From the NCBI GenBank assembly GCA_029202665.1, contig CP119326.1, positions 868,001-932,000 of the forward strand: DNA of 64,000 nucleotides, given 5' to 3'. The stretch is from Candidatus Brevundimonas colombiensis (GTDB taxonomy: Bacteria; Pseudomonadota; Alphaproteobacteria; Caulobacterales; Caulobacteraceae). Under the pieces are notes generated by a model. That model was not told the origin of the DNA, made no database searches, and saw only the letters and a list, made by a program, of their open reading frames with translations. The translations under genes and the position numbers were made by a program. Positions 1 through 8,013 of this stretch are shown here, in pieces. Within the stretch, counting starts at the first letter, position 1. The number at the start of each line of letters is the position of its first letter.

Positions 1-1078
1 GTCTCAGCAGTTCGGAAAACGCGGTCATCAGATGATAGAGGCTGGAAGCCGGCGCCGCGCGGTCGTTGGATCGCCCGTCCGCCTCATAGGCGTCGATCCA
101 AAGGCCGGGCGTATCGGTCGCCAGATGGGTGTCCAGAATGCGGTGAATCAGATCCGCCACGCCTGCGTCCTCGAAGCTCAGACCTGTCCGCACTGCTTCG
201 GTCTGGGCCCACAAGCGCCGACCGGCGTCGAGGGCTGCGCCTGACGGATCGATCTCACGAATCAAAAAGCCGTCGCGAAGGCCTTGCGTCACCGCGCGAC
301 GATGAAGCGTCTCGGCGGTCGCTGCGGCGGCGGGGTCCAACGGCCCGCCCTGACGCAGCAGCCAGGCCCATTCCTCCAGGTGACCCGGCTCGATCACCTG
401 ACCGTTCTGCGGATCGAGCCGCCAGTCGGCCCCGAAATATTCGCGGATCGCGCCATCGACCGTGAAGCGACGCCGACACAGATCCAGCGAGACGTCCGCC
501 GCCGCCGCGAACGCCGCATCGGGCGCCGTCGCCTGCCAGGCCAGCATGGCCTCCAGCATGTGCATGTGCGGGTTCTGACGGCGCGGCAGGCGCGGCGGCA
601 GGGCTTCGTGCCATCCGCCGTGCGGCGCGGCCATCCGCGCCTCGATCGCCGCGAGGGTCTCAAGCGCCAGGGGACGCGCGCGCGGATCGCCCAGCACGCG
701 GTGCGCGGCGGCCAAAGCGAACATCACGAACGCCAAGTCATACAGATCGGGCGCCGCATCCGTCGCCGCGCCGCTGTCGTCCGTCGCGCCGATCCACAGC
801 CCGTCGTCGCGTCGTCCGCTGGCGATCAGGCAATCCAGCCCCGCCTGGGCCACGCCACGCCCAGCCTCCCAGCCCAAGGCGACGGCCTCGCAGAAGACAT
901 AGATCTGGCGCGCCTGCACGCGCGTGCGCCGACGCTGGCCCAGGACGGGGCGCCCGTCGAAATCCAGCTGTTCGAAAAAGCGGCCGCCAGCGTCCACGCC
1001 GCGTTCGGCCCACAATGGCAGGGCATGGTCGAACAGCCAGTTGGAGACCCTGGTCTGTGCGGCGGCGAGGGCGATCAT
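1..1078 (-). CDS. AGE-family sugar epimerase/isomerase (C-terminus cut by window edge)
   Basis: This gene encodes an N-acylglucosamine 2-epimerase/mannose-6-phosphate isomerase-type (alpha/alpha)6-barrel enzyme that interconverts sugars in the cytoplasm. The ATG is at 1078 and the frame stays open to the left edge, giving about 359 residues of a family usually near 390. Family motifs are visible: RQNPHMHML at about residues 167-175, PGHLEEWAWL at 231-240 with the conserved histidine, and PASSLYH near the end of the visible part. It diverges from a DegT aminotransferase and a Gfo/Idh/MocA dehydrogenase, which suggests a role in sugar-nucleotide or surface-polysaccharide metabolism. The exact substrate cannot be read from the sequence. 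Confidence 0.85.
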   Translation of the reverse strand, partial: MIALAAAQTRVSNWLFDHALPLWAERGVDAGGRFFEQLDFDGRPVLGQRRRTRVQARQIYVFCEAVALGWEAGRGVAQAGLDCLIASGRRDDGLWIGATDDSGAATDAAPDLYDLAFVMFALAAAHRVLGDPRARPLALETLAAIEARMAAPHGGWHEALPPRLPRRQNPHMHMLEAMLAWQATAPDAAFAAAADVSLDLCRRRFTVDGAIREYFGADWRLDPQNGQVIEPGHLEEWAWLLRQGGPLDPAAAATAETLHRRAVTQGLRDGFLIREIDPSGAALDAGRRLWAQTEAVRTGLSFEDAGVADLIHRILDTHLATDTPGLWIDAYEADGRSNDRAAPASSLYHLMTAFSELLR

Positions 1079-1161
1079 GGGGCTGGCTTAGAACATGAGC
1101 CCGGCCGCCGCCAAGCGAAAGCGACGGTAGCAAAGGGCAACGCGATGTGACGCCCAGCGAT

Positions 1162-1190
1162 TTGGCCCTCGCGCTCGATCTTGCTAGGAC
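1162..1190 (+). promoter_or_regulatory. Candidate housekeeping promoter for the DegT gene
   Basis: TTGGCCC at 1162-1168 and GCTAGGAC at 1183-1190 are separated by 14 bases. This fits the Caulobacter sigma-73 consensus of TTGaCgS, 10-14 bases, GCTANAWC. The aminotransferase ATG lies 72 bases further on. It is a pattern match only. Confidence 0.4.
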
Positions 1191-1262
1191 GGCGCGACAT
1201 CGGCGGCCCGCACAGGGGCGGCCGCGACGCTGCCCCGATCCTGATATGGAGAGAGCGACCCC

Positions 1263-2420
1263 ATGATTCCCTTCATCGACCTTCAGGCCCAGCGCCTGCG
1301 TCTCGCCGGCAGGATCGAGGCCGCCGTTCAGGACGCCGTCGTCGGCGGCGCCTGGGTCATGGGTCCGCAGGTGCGCCAGTTCGAGGCCGATCTCGCCGCC
1401 TTCGGCCACGCCAAACACGCCTTGGGCTGCGCCAACGGCACCGACGCCCTGGCCCTGCCGCTGATGGCCTGGGGCGTGGGACGCGGCGACGCGGTCTTCG
1501 TGCCCAGCTTCACCTTCGCCGCCACCGCCGAGGTCGTACCCTGGTTCGACGCCGAACCGGTGTTCGTCGATGTGGACGCCGACACCTACAACATGGATCC
1601 GGCCGCGCTGGACCGCGCCATCGCGGCGATCAAGGCCGAGGGTCGTCTGACCCCGCGCGTGGTCATCGCCGTGGACCTGTTCGGCCAGCCCGCCGACTAT
1701 GCGGCGATCAAGACTATCTGCGACAAGCATGGGCTGAAGCTGATCTCGGATTCGGCGCAGGGCTTCGGCTGCACCATCGACGGCGACCATCCGCTGAAAT
1801 GGGCCGACGTCACCACCACCAGCTTCTTCCCGGCCAAGCCGCTGGGCTGCTACGGCGACGGCGGGGCGGTGCTCACCAATGACGAGGAACTGGCCCAGCT
1901 GATGGATTCCGTCCGCGTCCACGGCAAGGCCGTCGCGGTGGACCTGAAGGACCGTAGCTTCGACCACGACCCCAAATATCTGAACATGCGCATCGGCCTG
2001 AACAGCCGTCTGGACACGATCCAGGCCGCCGTGCTGATCGAAAAGCTGAAGGTCTTCAGCCAGGAGATCGAATGGCGAAACGCCGCCGCCGCCCGCTATA
2101 ATGAGGGCCTGCGCCCCCATGTCGCCAAGGTTCCAGACGTGCCCAAAGGCAATATCTCCAACTGGGCGCAATATACGATCGAACACCCAAACCGCGATGG
2201 TCTGGCCGCACATCTGAAGGAACAGGGCGTGCCGACGGCGGTTTATTATCCGATCCCGCTGCACCTGCAGCCCGCCTATGAGCATTATCCGCGCGGCGCG
2301 GGCGGCCTGCCCGTGACCGAACGGCTGAAGGACGTAGTCGTCAGCCTGCCGATGCATTCGGATCTGGACGAGGCGACGCAAGCCAAAGTCATCGCCGCCG
2401 TCGCTTCGTTCAAAGGCTGA
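1263..2420 (+). CDS. DegT/DnrJ/EryC1/StrS-family PLP aminotransferase
   Basis: This is a sugar-nucleotide aminotransferase of 385 residues, the normal family length. It transfers an amino group, usually from glutamate, onto a keto-sugar nucleotide. The N-terminal MIPFIDLQAQ, the NGTDAL motif near residue 59 and SFFPAKPLGCYGDGG with the PLP-binding lysine at K192 are all diagnostic. A GGAGAG ribosome site precedes the ATG. The partner Gfo/Idh/MocA dehydrogenase follows about 150 bases downstream. A dehydrogenase plus DegT aminotransferase pair is the arrangement of WbpB/WbpE-like pathways, where a UDP-GlcNAc uronate is oxidised at C3 and then aminated. That substrate is an inference from the pairing. 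Confidence 0.9.
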   Translation: MIPFIDLQAQRLRLAGRIEAAVQDAVVGGAWVMGPQVRQFEADLAAFGHAKHALGCANGTDALALPLMAWGVGRGDAVFVPSFTFAATAEVVPWFDAEPVFVDVDADTYNMDPAALDRAIAAIKAEGRLTPRVVIAVDLFGQPADYAAIKTICDKHGLKLISDSAQGFGCTIDGDHPLKWADVTTTSFFPAKPLGCYGDGGAVLTNDEELAQLMDSVRVHGKAVAVDLKDRSFDHDPKYLNMRIGLNSRLDTIQAAVLIEKLKVFSQEIEWRNAAAARYNEGLRPHVAKVPDVPKGNISNWAQYTIEHPNRDGLAAHLKEQGVPTAVYYPIPLHLQPAYEHYPRGAGGLPVTERLKDVVVSLPMHSDLDEATQAKVIAAVASFKG

Positions 2421-2440
2421 ACGTCGAAGCTATTTCTTTC

Positions 2441-2543
2441 GTCATCCTAGGCTTGGCGCCTAGGATCCATAAACTCGGACCTACGACCCGTCGCTCCGGA
2501 CCACACCGGGAGTATCGATCCTCGCCACAAGGGCGAGGATGAC
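2441..2543. repeat. REP-like intergenic element with inverted ends
   Basis: This 103-base stretch fills most of the gap between the aminotransferase and dehydrogenase genes. It begins GTCATCCT and ends AGGATGAC, an inverted terminal pair. The inner hairpins are ATCCTAGGC/GCCTAGGAT (2444-2464) and CCTCGCC/GGCGAGG (2520-2538). I saw no second full copy in the window. It may act as a dispersed palindromic repeat or mRNA processing element. Confidence 0.5.
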
Positions 2544-2573
2544 GGGAAGAGAGAAGCAATAAGGGTCGTCCTC

Positions 2574-3506
2574 ATGCCGAACACCGCCCCCCTCAAGATC
2601 GGCGTCGCCGGCGTCGGCGTCATGGGCCGCAACCATGCGCGCGTCGCCTCTGAAATGCGCGAGTTCGAGTTGACGACCATCTTCGACCCCGACGCCGTGA
2701 CGGCCGAGGGTGTCGCCGCCGCCTATGACGCATCGCCGGTCACGACGGCCCAGGCCTTCGTCGACGCCGGACTGGACGCCGCCGTCGTCGCCACGCCCAA
2801 CCGTTTCCACGCCGAAGTCGGGGTGGCCCTGCTGGAAAAGGGCGTCCACGTCCTGGTCGAAAAGCCCATCGCCGCCACTGTCGCCGACGCCCAGCGCATG
2901 ATCGACGCGGCCAAGGCCAATGATCGCGTCCTGATGGTCGGCCAGGTCGAACGCTTCAATCCGGCGGTCGAAACGGTCAAGCGCGCCGTCGCCGATGACG
3001 AGATCATCTCCATCCAGATCACCCGCGTCGGCCCCTTCCCGCCCCGCATGGGCGAGGTCGGGGTGGTCATCGACCTGGCCGTCCATGACATCGACATCAT
3101 CCGCCATCTGACCGGCGCCGAAATCACCGAGGTCCAGCCGCAACTGGCCCGCACCCGCGCCGACCGCGAGGACACGGCCCTGCTGCAGTTCCGTCTGGAC
3201 AACGGCGTGATCGCCCACATCACGACCAACTGGGTCACGCCCTACAAGACCCGCACGCTTCAGGTCGCGACCAAGACCAAATTCATCGTCGCCGATCTGA
3301 TCACGCGCCAGGTGACCGAGTATTTCGGCCAGCAGCCGGACGGCTCCTATTCCACGCGTATGCTGAACAGTTGGCCTGCCGAACCGCTGAGGAAAGAACT
3401 GGAAGCCTTCGCCCGCGCCATCACCACCGGCGAAACGGCGGCCGTGACCGGCGAGGACGGCCTGCGCAATCTGGAGGTCGCCCTGCGCTGCCTGGGCGAA
3501 GCCTGA
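2574..3506 (+). CDS. Gfo/Idh/MocA-family NAD(P)-dependent sugar oxidoreductase
   Basis: This protein of 310 residues begins with a Rossmann fold, KIGVAGVGVMGRNHARV at residues 6-22. It carries the family signature EKPIA with catalytic-site lysine K97 (E96-K97-P98). The AVHDIDIIRHL motif that positions the substrate lies around residue 170. It likely oxidises a nucleotide sugar such as UDP-GlcNAc or its uronate. Its location behind a DegT aminotransferase suggests that the two act in sequence. The length is slightly short for the family but both domains are complete. Confidence 0.88.
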   Translation: MPNTAPLKIGVAGVGVMGRNHARVASEMREFELTTIFDPDAVTAEGVAAAYDASPVTTAQAFVDAGLDAAVVATPNRFHAEVGVALLEKGVHVLVEKPIAATVADAQRMIDAAKANDRVLMVGQVERFNPAVETVKRAVADDEIISIQITRVGPFPPRMGEVGVVIDLAVHDIDIIRHLTGAEITEVQPQLARTRADREDTALLQFRLDNGVIAHITTNWVTPYKTRTLQVATKTKFIVADLITRQVTEYFGQQPDGSYSTRMLNSWPAEPLRKELEAFARAITTGETAAVTGEDGLRNLEVALRCLGEA

Positions 3507-3554
3507 TCGACGCCAGGCCGCGTTATCGCCGCAAAACCTGAGGAAGAGACACCT

Positions 3555-4058
3555 ATGCGCCGTCTGAACGCCCTCTCTCTCGGTCTTGCCGCCGCCGTCG
3601 CGATGGCGGCGCCGGCGCACGCGGACACCCGCTTTCTGTCCTACAACGCCTCGGATCGCGTCACCCAGGCTTTGACCAAGGGCGTCACGCTGGAGGTCAG
3701 GCGCGGTCTGTTCGGCGCTGTGCAGGTGGAGCGGCTGTTTTCCACCACCGCGCGCGGCACGGCCGGTTTCACGCGTGGCGGCCCCGACGCGGCGCGGCGC
3801 GTGTTGCCCGACGGCGCGACCGAGAACGACATCTATTCTGTGAACCAGGACGGCGACGGCCGGGGCCTGTCCCGCGCCCTGTGCCCCGGCGCCGAGGAGG
3901 TCTGGCTGATCATGAGCCGGGTTCGCGCGCCCCGCCCCCTGACCATGCAGGCGGTGGGCCGGTGGTCAGACGGCGCTTATCGGCACTGCGTCACCTTGAG
4001 CTACGAATGGCGGGGCGAGTGGGCTACAGCGCCGGCCTCTCCCACGATCACGAACTGA
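3555..4058 (+). CDS. Secreted protein of unknown function
   Basis: The product has 167 residues. A clear Sec signal peptide (charged MRR, a hydrophobic Ala/Leu-rich core, AHA before the cleavage point near residue 23) predicts a periplasmic protein. The mature part has two cysteines near residues 117 and 142 that could form a disulfide. I recognise no domain. The start ATG is preceded by GAGGAAGAG. It is co-directional with the dehydrogenase upstream, 48 bases away, but nothing links it to sugar metabolism. Confidence 0.7.
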   Translation: MRRLNALSLGLAAAVAMAAPAHADTRFLSYNASDRVTQALTKGVTLEVRRGLFGAVQVERLFSTTARGTAGFTRGGPDAARRVLPDGATENDIYSVNQDGDGRGLSRALCPGAEEVWLIMSRVRAPRPLTMQAVGRWSDGAYRHCVTLSYEWRGEWATAPASPTITN

Positions 4059-4150
4059 CGGGAGTTCAGTCGATTCGTCCGTCGCCGGACTGTTTCATAA
4101 TAAACACGCGCAAGCGGACATTATGAGTGTTTGACTTTTATAATCGACCG

Positions 4151-4268
4151 TGACACTTACAGCACAGGAACGGCGGCGGCCGTTCTTCCGCCACGGAAGA
4201 TATCCCCCTCCCCGGCGGCGAGAGAGACGAACCTCCATAGCCCGGCCCGTCGCGGCCGGGCTTTTTTT
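4151..4268 (+). ncRNA. Candidate small RNA between the secreted-protein gene and xthA
   Basis: A perfect TATAAT lies at 4139-4144, with CGGACA 18 bases upstream as a weak -35 element. About 120 bases later is a strong intrinsic terminator. Between them are hairpin GAACGGC/GCCGTTC with a GGCG tetraloop (4168-4185), hairpin TTCCG/CGGAA (4186-4198) and an unpaired C-rich stretch CCCCCTCCCC at 4204-4213. C-rich unpaired segments are typical seeds of alphaproteobacterial sRNAs such as Caulobacter GsrN. No GGAAC/CGTT stress-sigma promoter was found, so I do not claim it is GsrN. It could instead be a long xthA leader with an attenuator. Confidence 0.4.
4239..4268 (+). terminator. Intrinsic terminator upstream of xthA
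   Basis: The perfect 9-bp stem AGCCCGGCC/GGCCGGGCT has a 6-base loop and is followed by a run of T. It ends 27 bases before the xthA start codon, so it terminates upstream transcription or attenuates xthA. Confidence 0.85.
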
Positions 4269-4294
4269 AACCGCCGCGCCTGCTAGACGGAGGA

Positions 4295-5092
4295 ATGACC
4301 CTTCGCCTCGCCACCTGGAACATCAACTCCGTCCGCCTGCGCATCGACCAGGTCGCCCGTTTCGTTCAGGAACGCGCGCCCGACGTCCTGATGCTGCAGG
4401 AGATCAAATGCACCACGGACCAGTTTCCGCGAGCCGCCTTCGAGGCGATGGGCCTGCCGCACCTGCGCGTTCTGGGACAAAAGGGCTGGCACGGCGTGGC
4501 CATCGCCAGCCGCCTGCCGATCGAGGACAGCGAGACGTTCCAGGTCTGCAAACTGGGCCACGCCCGGTGCGTCTCGGCCAGCGTCGCCGGGATCGACATC
4601 CAGAACTTCTACATCCCCGCGGGCGGCGACATTCCCGACCGGGCGCTGAACCCCAAGTTCGATCACAAGATGGACTTCTATGAACAGCTGACCGAAATCG
4701 TGGCGCGTCAGGACAAGTCGCGCCCGCTGGTGATGGCGGGCGACTTCAACATCGCGCCCGGCGAAGGCGATGTGTTCAACCACCGTTACATGTCCAAGAT
4801 CGTCAGCCATACGCCGATCGAGGTCGAGACCCTGAACCGGCTTCAGGCCACGGGCGGTTTCGCCGACGTGCTGCGCGACCGCTTCCCGGAACCGCAGAAA
4901 CTGGCCAGCTGGTGGAGCTATCGCGCCGCCGACTTCCGCAAGTCCAACCGGGGCCTGCGTCTGGATCACATCTGGACCTCGCCCGGCCTGACCCCCGCCG
5001 TGGTCAAGGACACCGCCCGCATTCATGACGATGTGCGCGAATGGGAGCGCCCCAGCGACCATGCCCCCGTCACGGTCGATCTGGACGTCTGA
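4295..5092 (+). CDS. xthA: Exodeoxyribonuclease III (AP endonuclease)
   Basis: This 265-residue enzyme of the EEP nuclease fold repairs abasic sites and 3'-blocked ends in DNA. Family motifs occur in order: ATWNINSVR at residues 6-14, LMLQEIK with the metal-binding glutamate near 38, GWHGVAI, the GDFNIAP motif near 149, and the terminal SDHAPV histidine. The length matches the 260-270 residues of the family. A GGAGG sequence sits almost directly in front of the ATG, closer than usual, but the N-terminus MTLRLATWNINS is the expected one. An intrinsic terminator just upstream isolates it from the preceding gene. Confidence 0.95.
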   Translation: MTLRLATWNINSVRLRIDQVARFVQERAPDVLMLQEIKCTTDQFPRAAFEAMGLPHLRVLGQKGWHGVAIASRLPIEDSETFQVCKLGHARCVSASVAGIDIQNFYIPAGGDIPDRALNPKFDHKMDFYEQLTEIVARQDKSRPLVMAGDFNIAPGEGDVFNHRYMSKIVSHTPIEVETLNRLQATGGFADVLRDRFPEPQKLASWWSYRAADFRKSNRGLRLDHIWTSPGLTPAVVKDTARIHDDVREWERPSDHAPVTVDLDV

Positions 5093-5095
5093 CCT

Positions 5096-6568
5096 TCAGT
5101 AGACGGGGACGGTGCGGCGCACGGACTGGGGCGCCGTCCTCTTGCTCGAACGCCCCACCCTGTCCGCCGCGCGGGCCAGACGTTCGACCGCCTCGTCCAG
5201 TTCGGCTTCCGGCAAAGTATAGGGCAGACGCAGGCGGCGCTCGAACGCCCCATCGACGCCGAAGCGGGGGCCGGGGGCCAGCCTCAGCCCTTCCTCCAAC
5301 GCCTGCTGCGCCAAGGCCGAACTGATCGGTCCGGGGAGGCGCGCCCATAGGGACAGACCGCCTGCCGGACGCGGACAGACCCAGTCGGGCAGGCGTTCGG
5401 CCAATCGCGCACGCATATGATCGCGTCTGGCCCGCAACAGGGGCCGCCGCGCCGCCAGAGCCGCCCCGCCGTCGTTCAGCAGTTCGACCGCCGCCAGTTG
5501 CTCCAGGATCGGCACCCCCAGATCGAAACTGGCCCGGCTCTGGGCCAGGCGCTGGATCACCGCCCGGTCCGCCCTGATCCAGCCGATCCGCAATCCGCCC
5601 CAGACGCTCTTGGACATGGAGCCCAGCCTCACGATGCGCGGCGCATCCACCGCGGACGCCGTCAGGGCGGGCGGGCCGCTGAGCGTCAGATCCACCAGGG
5701 TCTCGTCCAGCACCAGCAGGGTCTCTGATCCCTTCAGCGCCGCCAGCAGACGCAGGCGGTCGGCCGCCTTCATCATCCGTCCGGTCGGATTATTGTGGTC
5801 CAGCACCAGATAGGCCATGGACGCGGCTTGGCTGCGGCAGGCGCTGGCCAGACCCTCGACATCCCAGCCCTCGTCGCCGTCTTCATCCGGCAGGGCGACC
5901 GGCGCCGCCCGCGCGCCTGCCGCCAGAATGGCGTCTATGGCCTGCGGATAGGTGGGGTGGTCGAACACCACCGCGTCGCCCGTCCGAACGGTCAGCCGCA
6001 GCAGGTGCACCAGACCGTTGTGGGCGCCATGGGTGATCAGAATCTGTCCGGGCGATGTCGGCAGTCCGCGCCGTCGATAACCCGCCGCCACCGCCTCGCG
6101 CAGTTCCTCCAACCCCGCCGTCTCCTCGTACCCGTGGCCCGGCAGACTGGCGGGCAGACGCTGCAGCGCCCGCGCATAGGCGGCGTGGACATTGGGATCG
6201 GCCGGCAGGACGGCGGCGGTCAGATCGATCCGGCCCGGCCCTTCCATCTCGGTCGGCGCGGGCGGACGCGGCGGCGCCTTGCCCCCGCCCGGCGGCAGGC
6301 TGATGCGGGCGGCGGCCCCCTGCCCCCCGGTCAGAAATCCGTCGTCGCGCAATCCGCCATAGGCGGCCGACACGGTGGTCCGACTCAGCCCAAGCATCTG
6401 GGCCAGCTCCCGCTCACCCGGCAGGCGGGCATTCAGCGGCAGACGTCCGTCAAGGATCAGCAGGCGCACCGCCCCGGCAAGCTGGCGATAGGCGGCCCCC
6501 GCACCCGGCCTGCGCCATTCGCCTAGATGGCGGCTCAGTGTGGAGGACCGGATGGTGCGCGGCGTCAT
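5096..6568 (-). CDS. MocR/PdxR-type regulator (GntR HTH fused to aminotransferase-like domain)
   Basis: This 490-residue MocR-family transcription factor has a GntR-type winged helix at about residues 20-90 (GERELAQMLGLSRTTVSAAY) and a fold-type-I aminotransferase-like PLP domain at about 110-480. The PLP site is intact: DHNNPTG at 257-263 and lysine K320 in GSMSKS. The ATG at 6568 was chosen because the conserved domain begins just after it. It is divergent from a YczE-like membrane protein, an association seen for MocR regulators in several bacteria. The effector is probably PLP or an amino-acid adduct. It ends 4 bases after the convergent xthA stop. Confidence 0.9.
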   Translation of the reverse strand: MTPRTIRSSTLSRHLGEWRRPGAGAAYRQLAGAVRLLILDGRLPLNARLPGERELAQMLGLSRTTVSAAYGGLRDDGFLTGGQGAAARISLPPGGGKAPPRPPAPTEMEGPGRIDLTAAVLPADPNVHAAYARALQRLPASLPGHGYEETAGLEELREAVAAGYRRRGLPTSPGQILITHGAHNGLVHLLRLTVRTGDAVVFDHPTYPQAIDAILAAGARAAPVALPDEDGDEGWDVEGLASACRSQAASMAYLVLDHNNPTGRMMKAADRLRLLAALKGSETLLVLDETLVDLTLSGPPALTASAVDAPRIVRLGSMSKSVWGGLRIGWIRADRAVIQRLAQSRASFDLGVPILEQLAAVELLNDGGAALAARRPLLRARRDHMRARLAERLPDWVCPRPAGGLSLWARLPGPISSALAQQALEEGLRLAPGPRFGVDGAFERRLRLPYTLPEAELDEAVERLARAADRVGRSSKRTAPQSVRRTVPVY

Positions 6569-6570
6569 CA

Positions 6571-6611
6571 GGCCAGAATGCCACAACTGGCCCTTTTTTT
6601 CAAATCCAGTT
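6571..6611. promoter_or_regulatory. Candidate MocR operator between divergent genes
   Basis: The 60-base divergent gap has three related half-sites: GGCCAG at 6571-6576, CTGGCC at 6587-6592 and CCAGTT at 6606-6611. They form an inverted pair GGCCAG/CTGGCC and an overlapping inverted pair AACTGG/CCAGTT. MocR proteins typically bind repeated half-sites in such gaps. Confidence 0.4.
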
Positions 6612-6628
6612 TGGCGCAAACCCCCGGC

Positions 6629-7240
6629 ATGACCCGTCGCCTGTTCCAGCTTTTCCTCGGCCTTGGCCTCTATGGCCTGTCCATTTCCATGATCGTCCGC
6701 GCCGGTCTGGGCCTCGACCCATGGGACGTGCTGACGCAAGGGGTGCATGAACGGTTCGCCGGTCCCGCCGGGATCAGCTTCGGCATGGTGGTCAATCTGA
6801 TCGGTCTGGCGGTGCTGCTGCTGTGGATTCCGCTGCGCCAGAAGCCGGGCGTCGGCACGGTGGCCAATGTCCTGGTCATCGGCACGGTCGCCAATGTGGG
6901 CCTGGGGTGGATCCCGGCTGATTTGGCCCTACCCCAGCGCGCGGGCCTGCTGGTCGGAGGGATCGTCCTGAACGGGGTGGCGACCGGCGCCTATGTGGGC
7001 GCGGGGCTCGGTCCTGGCCCGCGCGACGGGCTGATGACCGGCATCGTGGCCCGCACAGGCTGGCCGGTGAAATGGGTCAGGACCGCCATCGAAATCACCG
7101 TCGTCGCCGTCGGCTGGCTGCTGGGCGGATCGGTCGGGCTCGGCACAATCCTGTACGCCGTCGCCATCGGCCCGCTGGTGCATGTCTTCCTGCCGATGTT
7201 TACGATCAGGAAGACAGCAAGCACCAAAGGCGAGGGCTAA
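6629..7240 (+). CDS. YczE/YitT-like integral membrane protein
   Basis: The product has 203 residues and five or so hydrophobic segments, including FLGLGLYGLSISMIVRAGLG at the N-terminus and LLVGGIVLNGVATGAYVGAG in the middle. The motif AGLGLDPWDVL and the GLGPGPRDGLM repeat are characteristic of the YczE (DUF161-like) family. Its substrate is unknown. Divergence from a MocR-type regulator suggests that the regulator controls it and that it may export or import a PLP- or amino-acid-related compound. The ATG at 6629 (MTRRLFQ) is preferred because the frame upstream overlaps the divergent regulator and looks non-coding. Confidence 0.8.
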   Translation: MTRRLFQLFLGLGLYGLSISMIVRAGLGLDPWDVLTQGVHERFAGPAGISFGMVVNLIGLAVLLLWIPLRQKPGVGTVANVLVIGTVANVGLGWIPADLALPQRAGLLVGGIVLNGVATGAYVGAGLGPGPRDGLMTGIVARTGWPVKWVRTAIEITVVAVGWLLGGSVGLGTILYAVAIGPLVHVFLPMFTIRKTASTKGEG

Positions 7241-7243
7241 GCC

Positions 7244-7930
7244 CTACGGCTGCAGCCGGTATCCGCCCGCGTCGGTCAGCAACAGACGGGCATGACCCGG
7301 TTCCGGTTCGATCTTCTGACGCAGACGGTAGATGTGGGTTTCCAGCGTGTGGGTTGTGACCCCCGCATTATAGCCCCAGACCTCGGTCAGCAGCTCTTCG
7401 CGCGACACGGGCTTGGCCCCGGCGCGATAGAGGTATTTCAGGATATTGGTTTCCTTCTCGGTCAACCGCACCTTCTTGCCCTTGGCGTCCATCAGCACCT
7501 TGGCCGCGGGCCGAAACTCGTAGGGCCCGATGGTGAAGACCGCGTCCTCGGACTGTTCGTGACTGCGCAGATGAGCGCGGATGCGGGCTAGAAGAACGGC
7601 GAACCGGAAGGGCTTGGTGACATAGTCGTTCGCCCCGGCGTCCAGCCCCAGGATGGCGTCGGCGTCCGCCGACTGCGCCGTCAACATGATGACGGGCGTC
7701 GATACCCCGTCCTTGCGCAGCAGACGGCAGGCCTCGCGTCCGTCCATGTCCGGCAGGTCGACGTCCAGCAGAATCAGATCGGCGCGGATCTCGCGGCCCA
7801 TCCTTACCCCGTCCGTGGCGGTCGCGGCCTGCTGAGTGCGAAACTCCTCGTGCAGGTTCAGCTGCTCGGCCAAGGCCTCGCGCAGGTCGTCGTCGTCGTC
7901 GATGATCAGGATGGTCTTGGGCGTAGGCAT
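7244..7930 (-). CDS. cenR: OmpR/PhoB-family response regulator CenR
   Basis: This 228-residue regulator has a receiver domain (acidic pocket DDDDD at 11-15, phospho-acceptor D56, T84, K106) and an OmpR-type winged helix from about 130 to 225 containing WGYNAGVTTHTLETHIYRLR. The sequence is of the type found in CenR of Caulobacter and Rhodobacter, an essential regulator of envelope integrity. Position also supports this: in Caulobacter cenR lies on the same side of parAB, next to a yggS-like gene and leuS. The ATG at 7930 starts the conserved MPTPKTILI; an upstream TTG at 7966 would add 12 unrelated residues. The CenK kinase is not in the window. Confidence 0.78.
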   Translation of the reverse strand: MPTPKTILIIDDDDDLREALAEQLNLHEEFRTQQAATATDGVRMGREIRADLILLDVDLPDMDGREACRLLRKDGVSTPVIMLTAQSADADAILGLDAGANDYVTKPFRFAVLLARIRAHLRSHEQSEDAVFTIGPYEFRPAAKVLMDAKGKKVRLTEKETNILKYLYRAGAKPVSREELLTEVWGYNAGVTTHTLETHIYRLRQKIEPEPGHARLLLTDAGGYRLQP

Positions 7931-8013
7931 GGAATTGACAATGGCGAGGCTTGGCCCCCGCGCCAAGGCTTGGGGACGTGAATATTCACATAGGGTTACG
8001 GGCTAGAGGCCCT

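Noticed and set aside
738..2381. Long minus-strand reading frame of 547 codons opposite the AGE and DegT genes
   Set aside because: It is antisense to two well-supported genes and has no recognisable domain; high GC keeps shadow frames open.
4115..4268. Calling the xthA-upstream RNA a GsrN orthologue
   Set aside because: The C-rich stretch is similar, but the stress-sigma promoter GGAAC/CGTT expected for GsrN is absent and I could not align the sequences.
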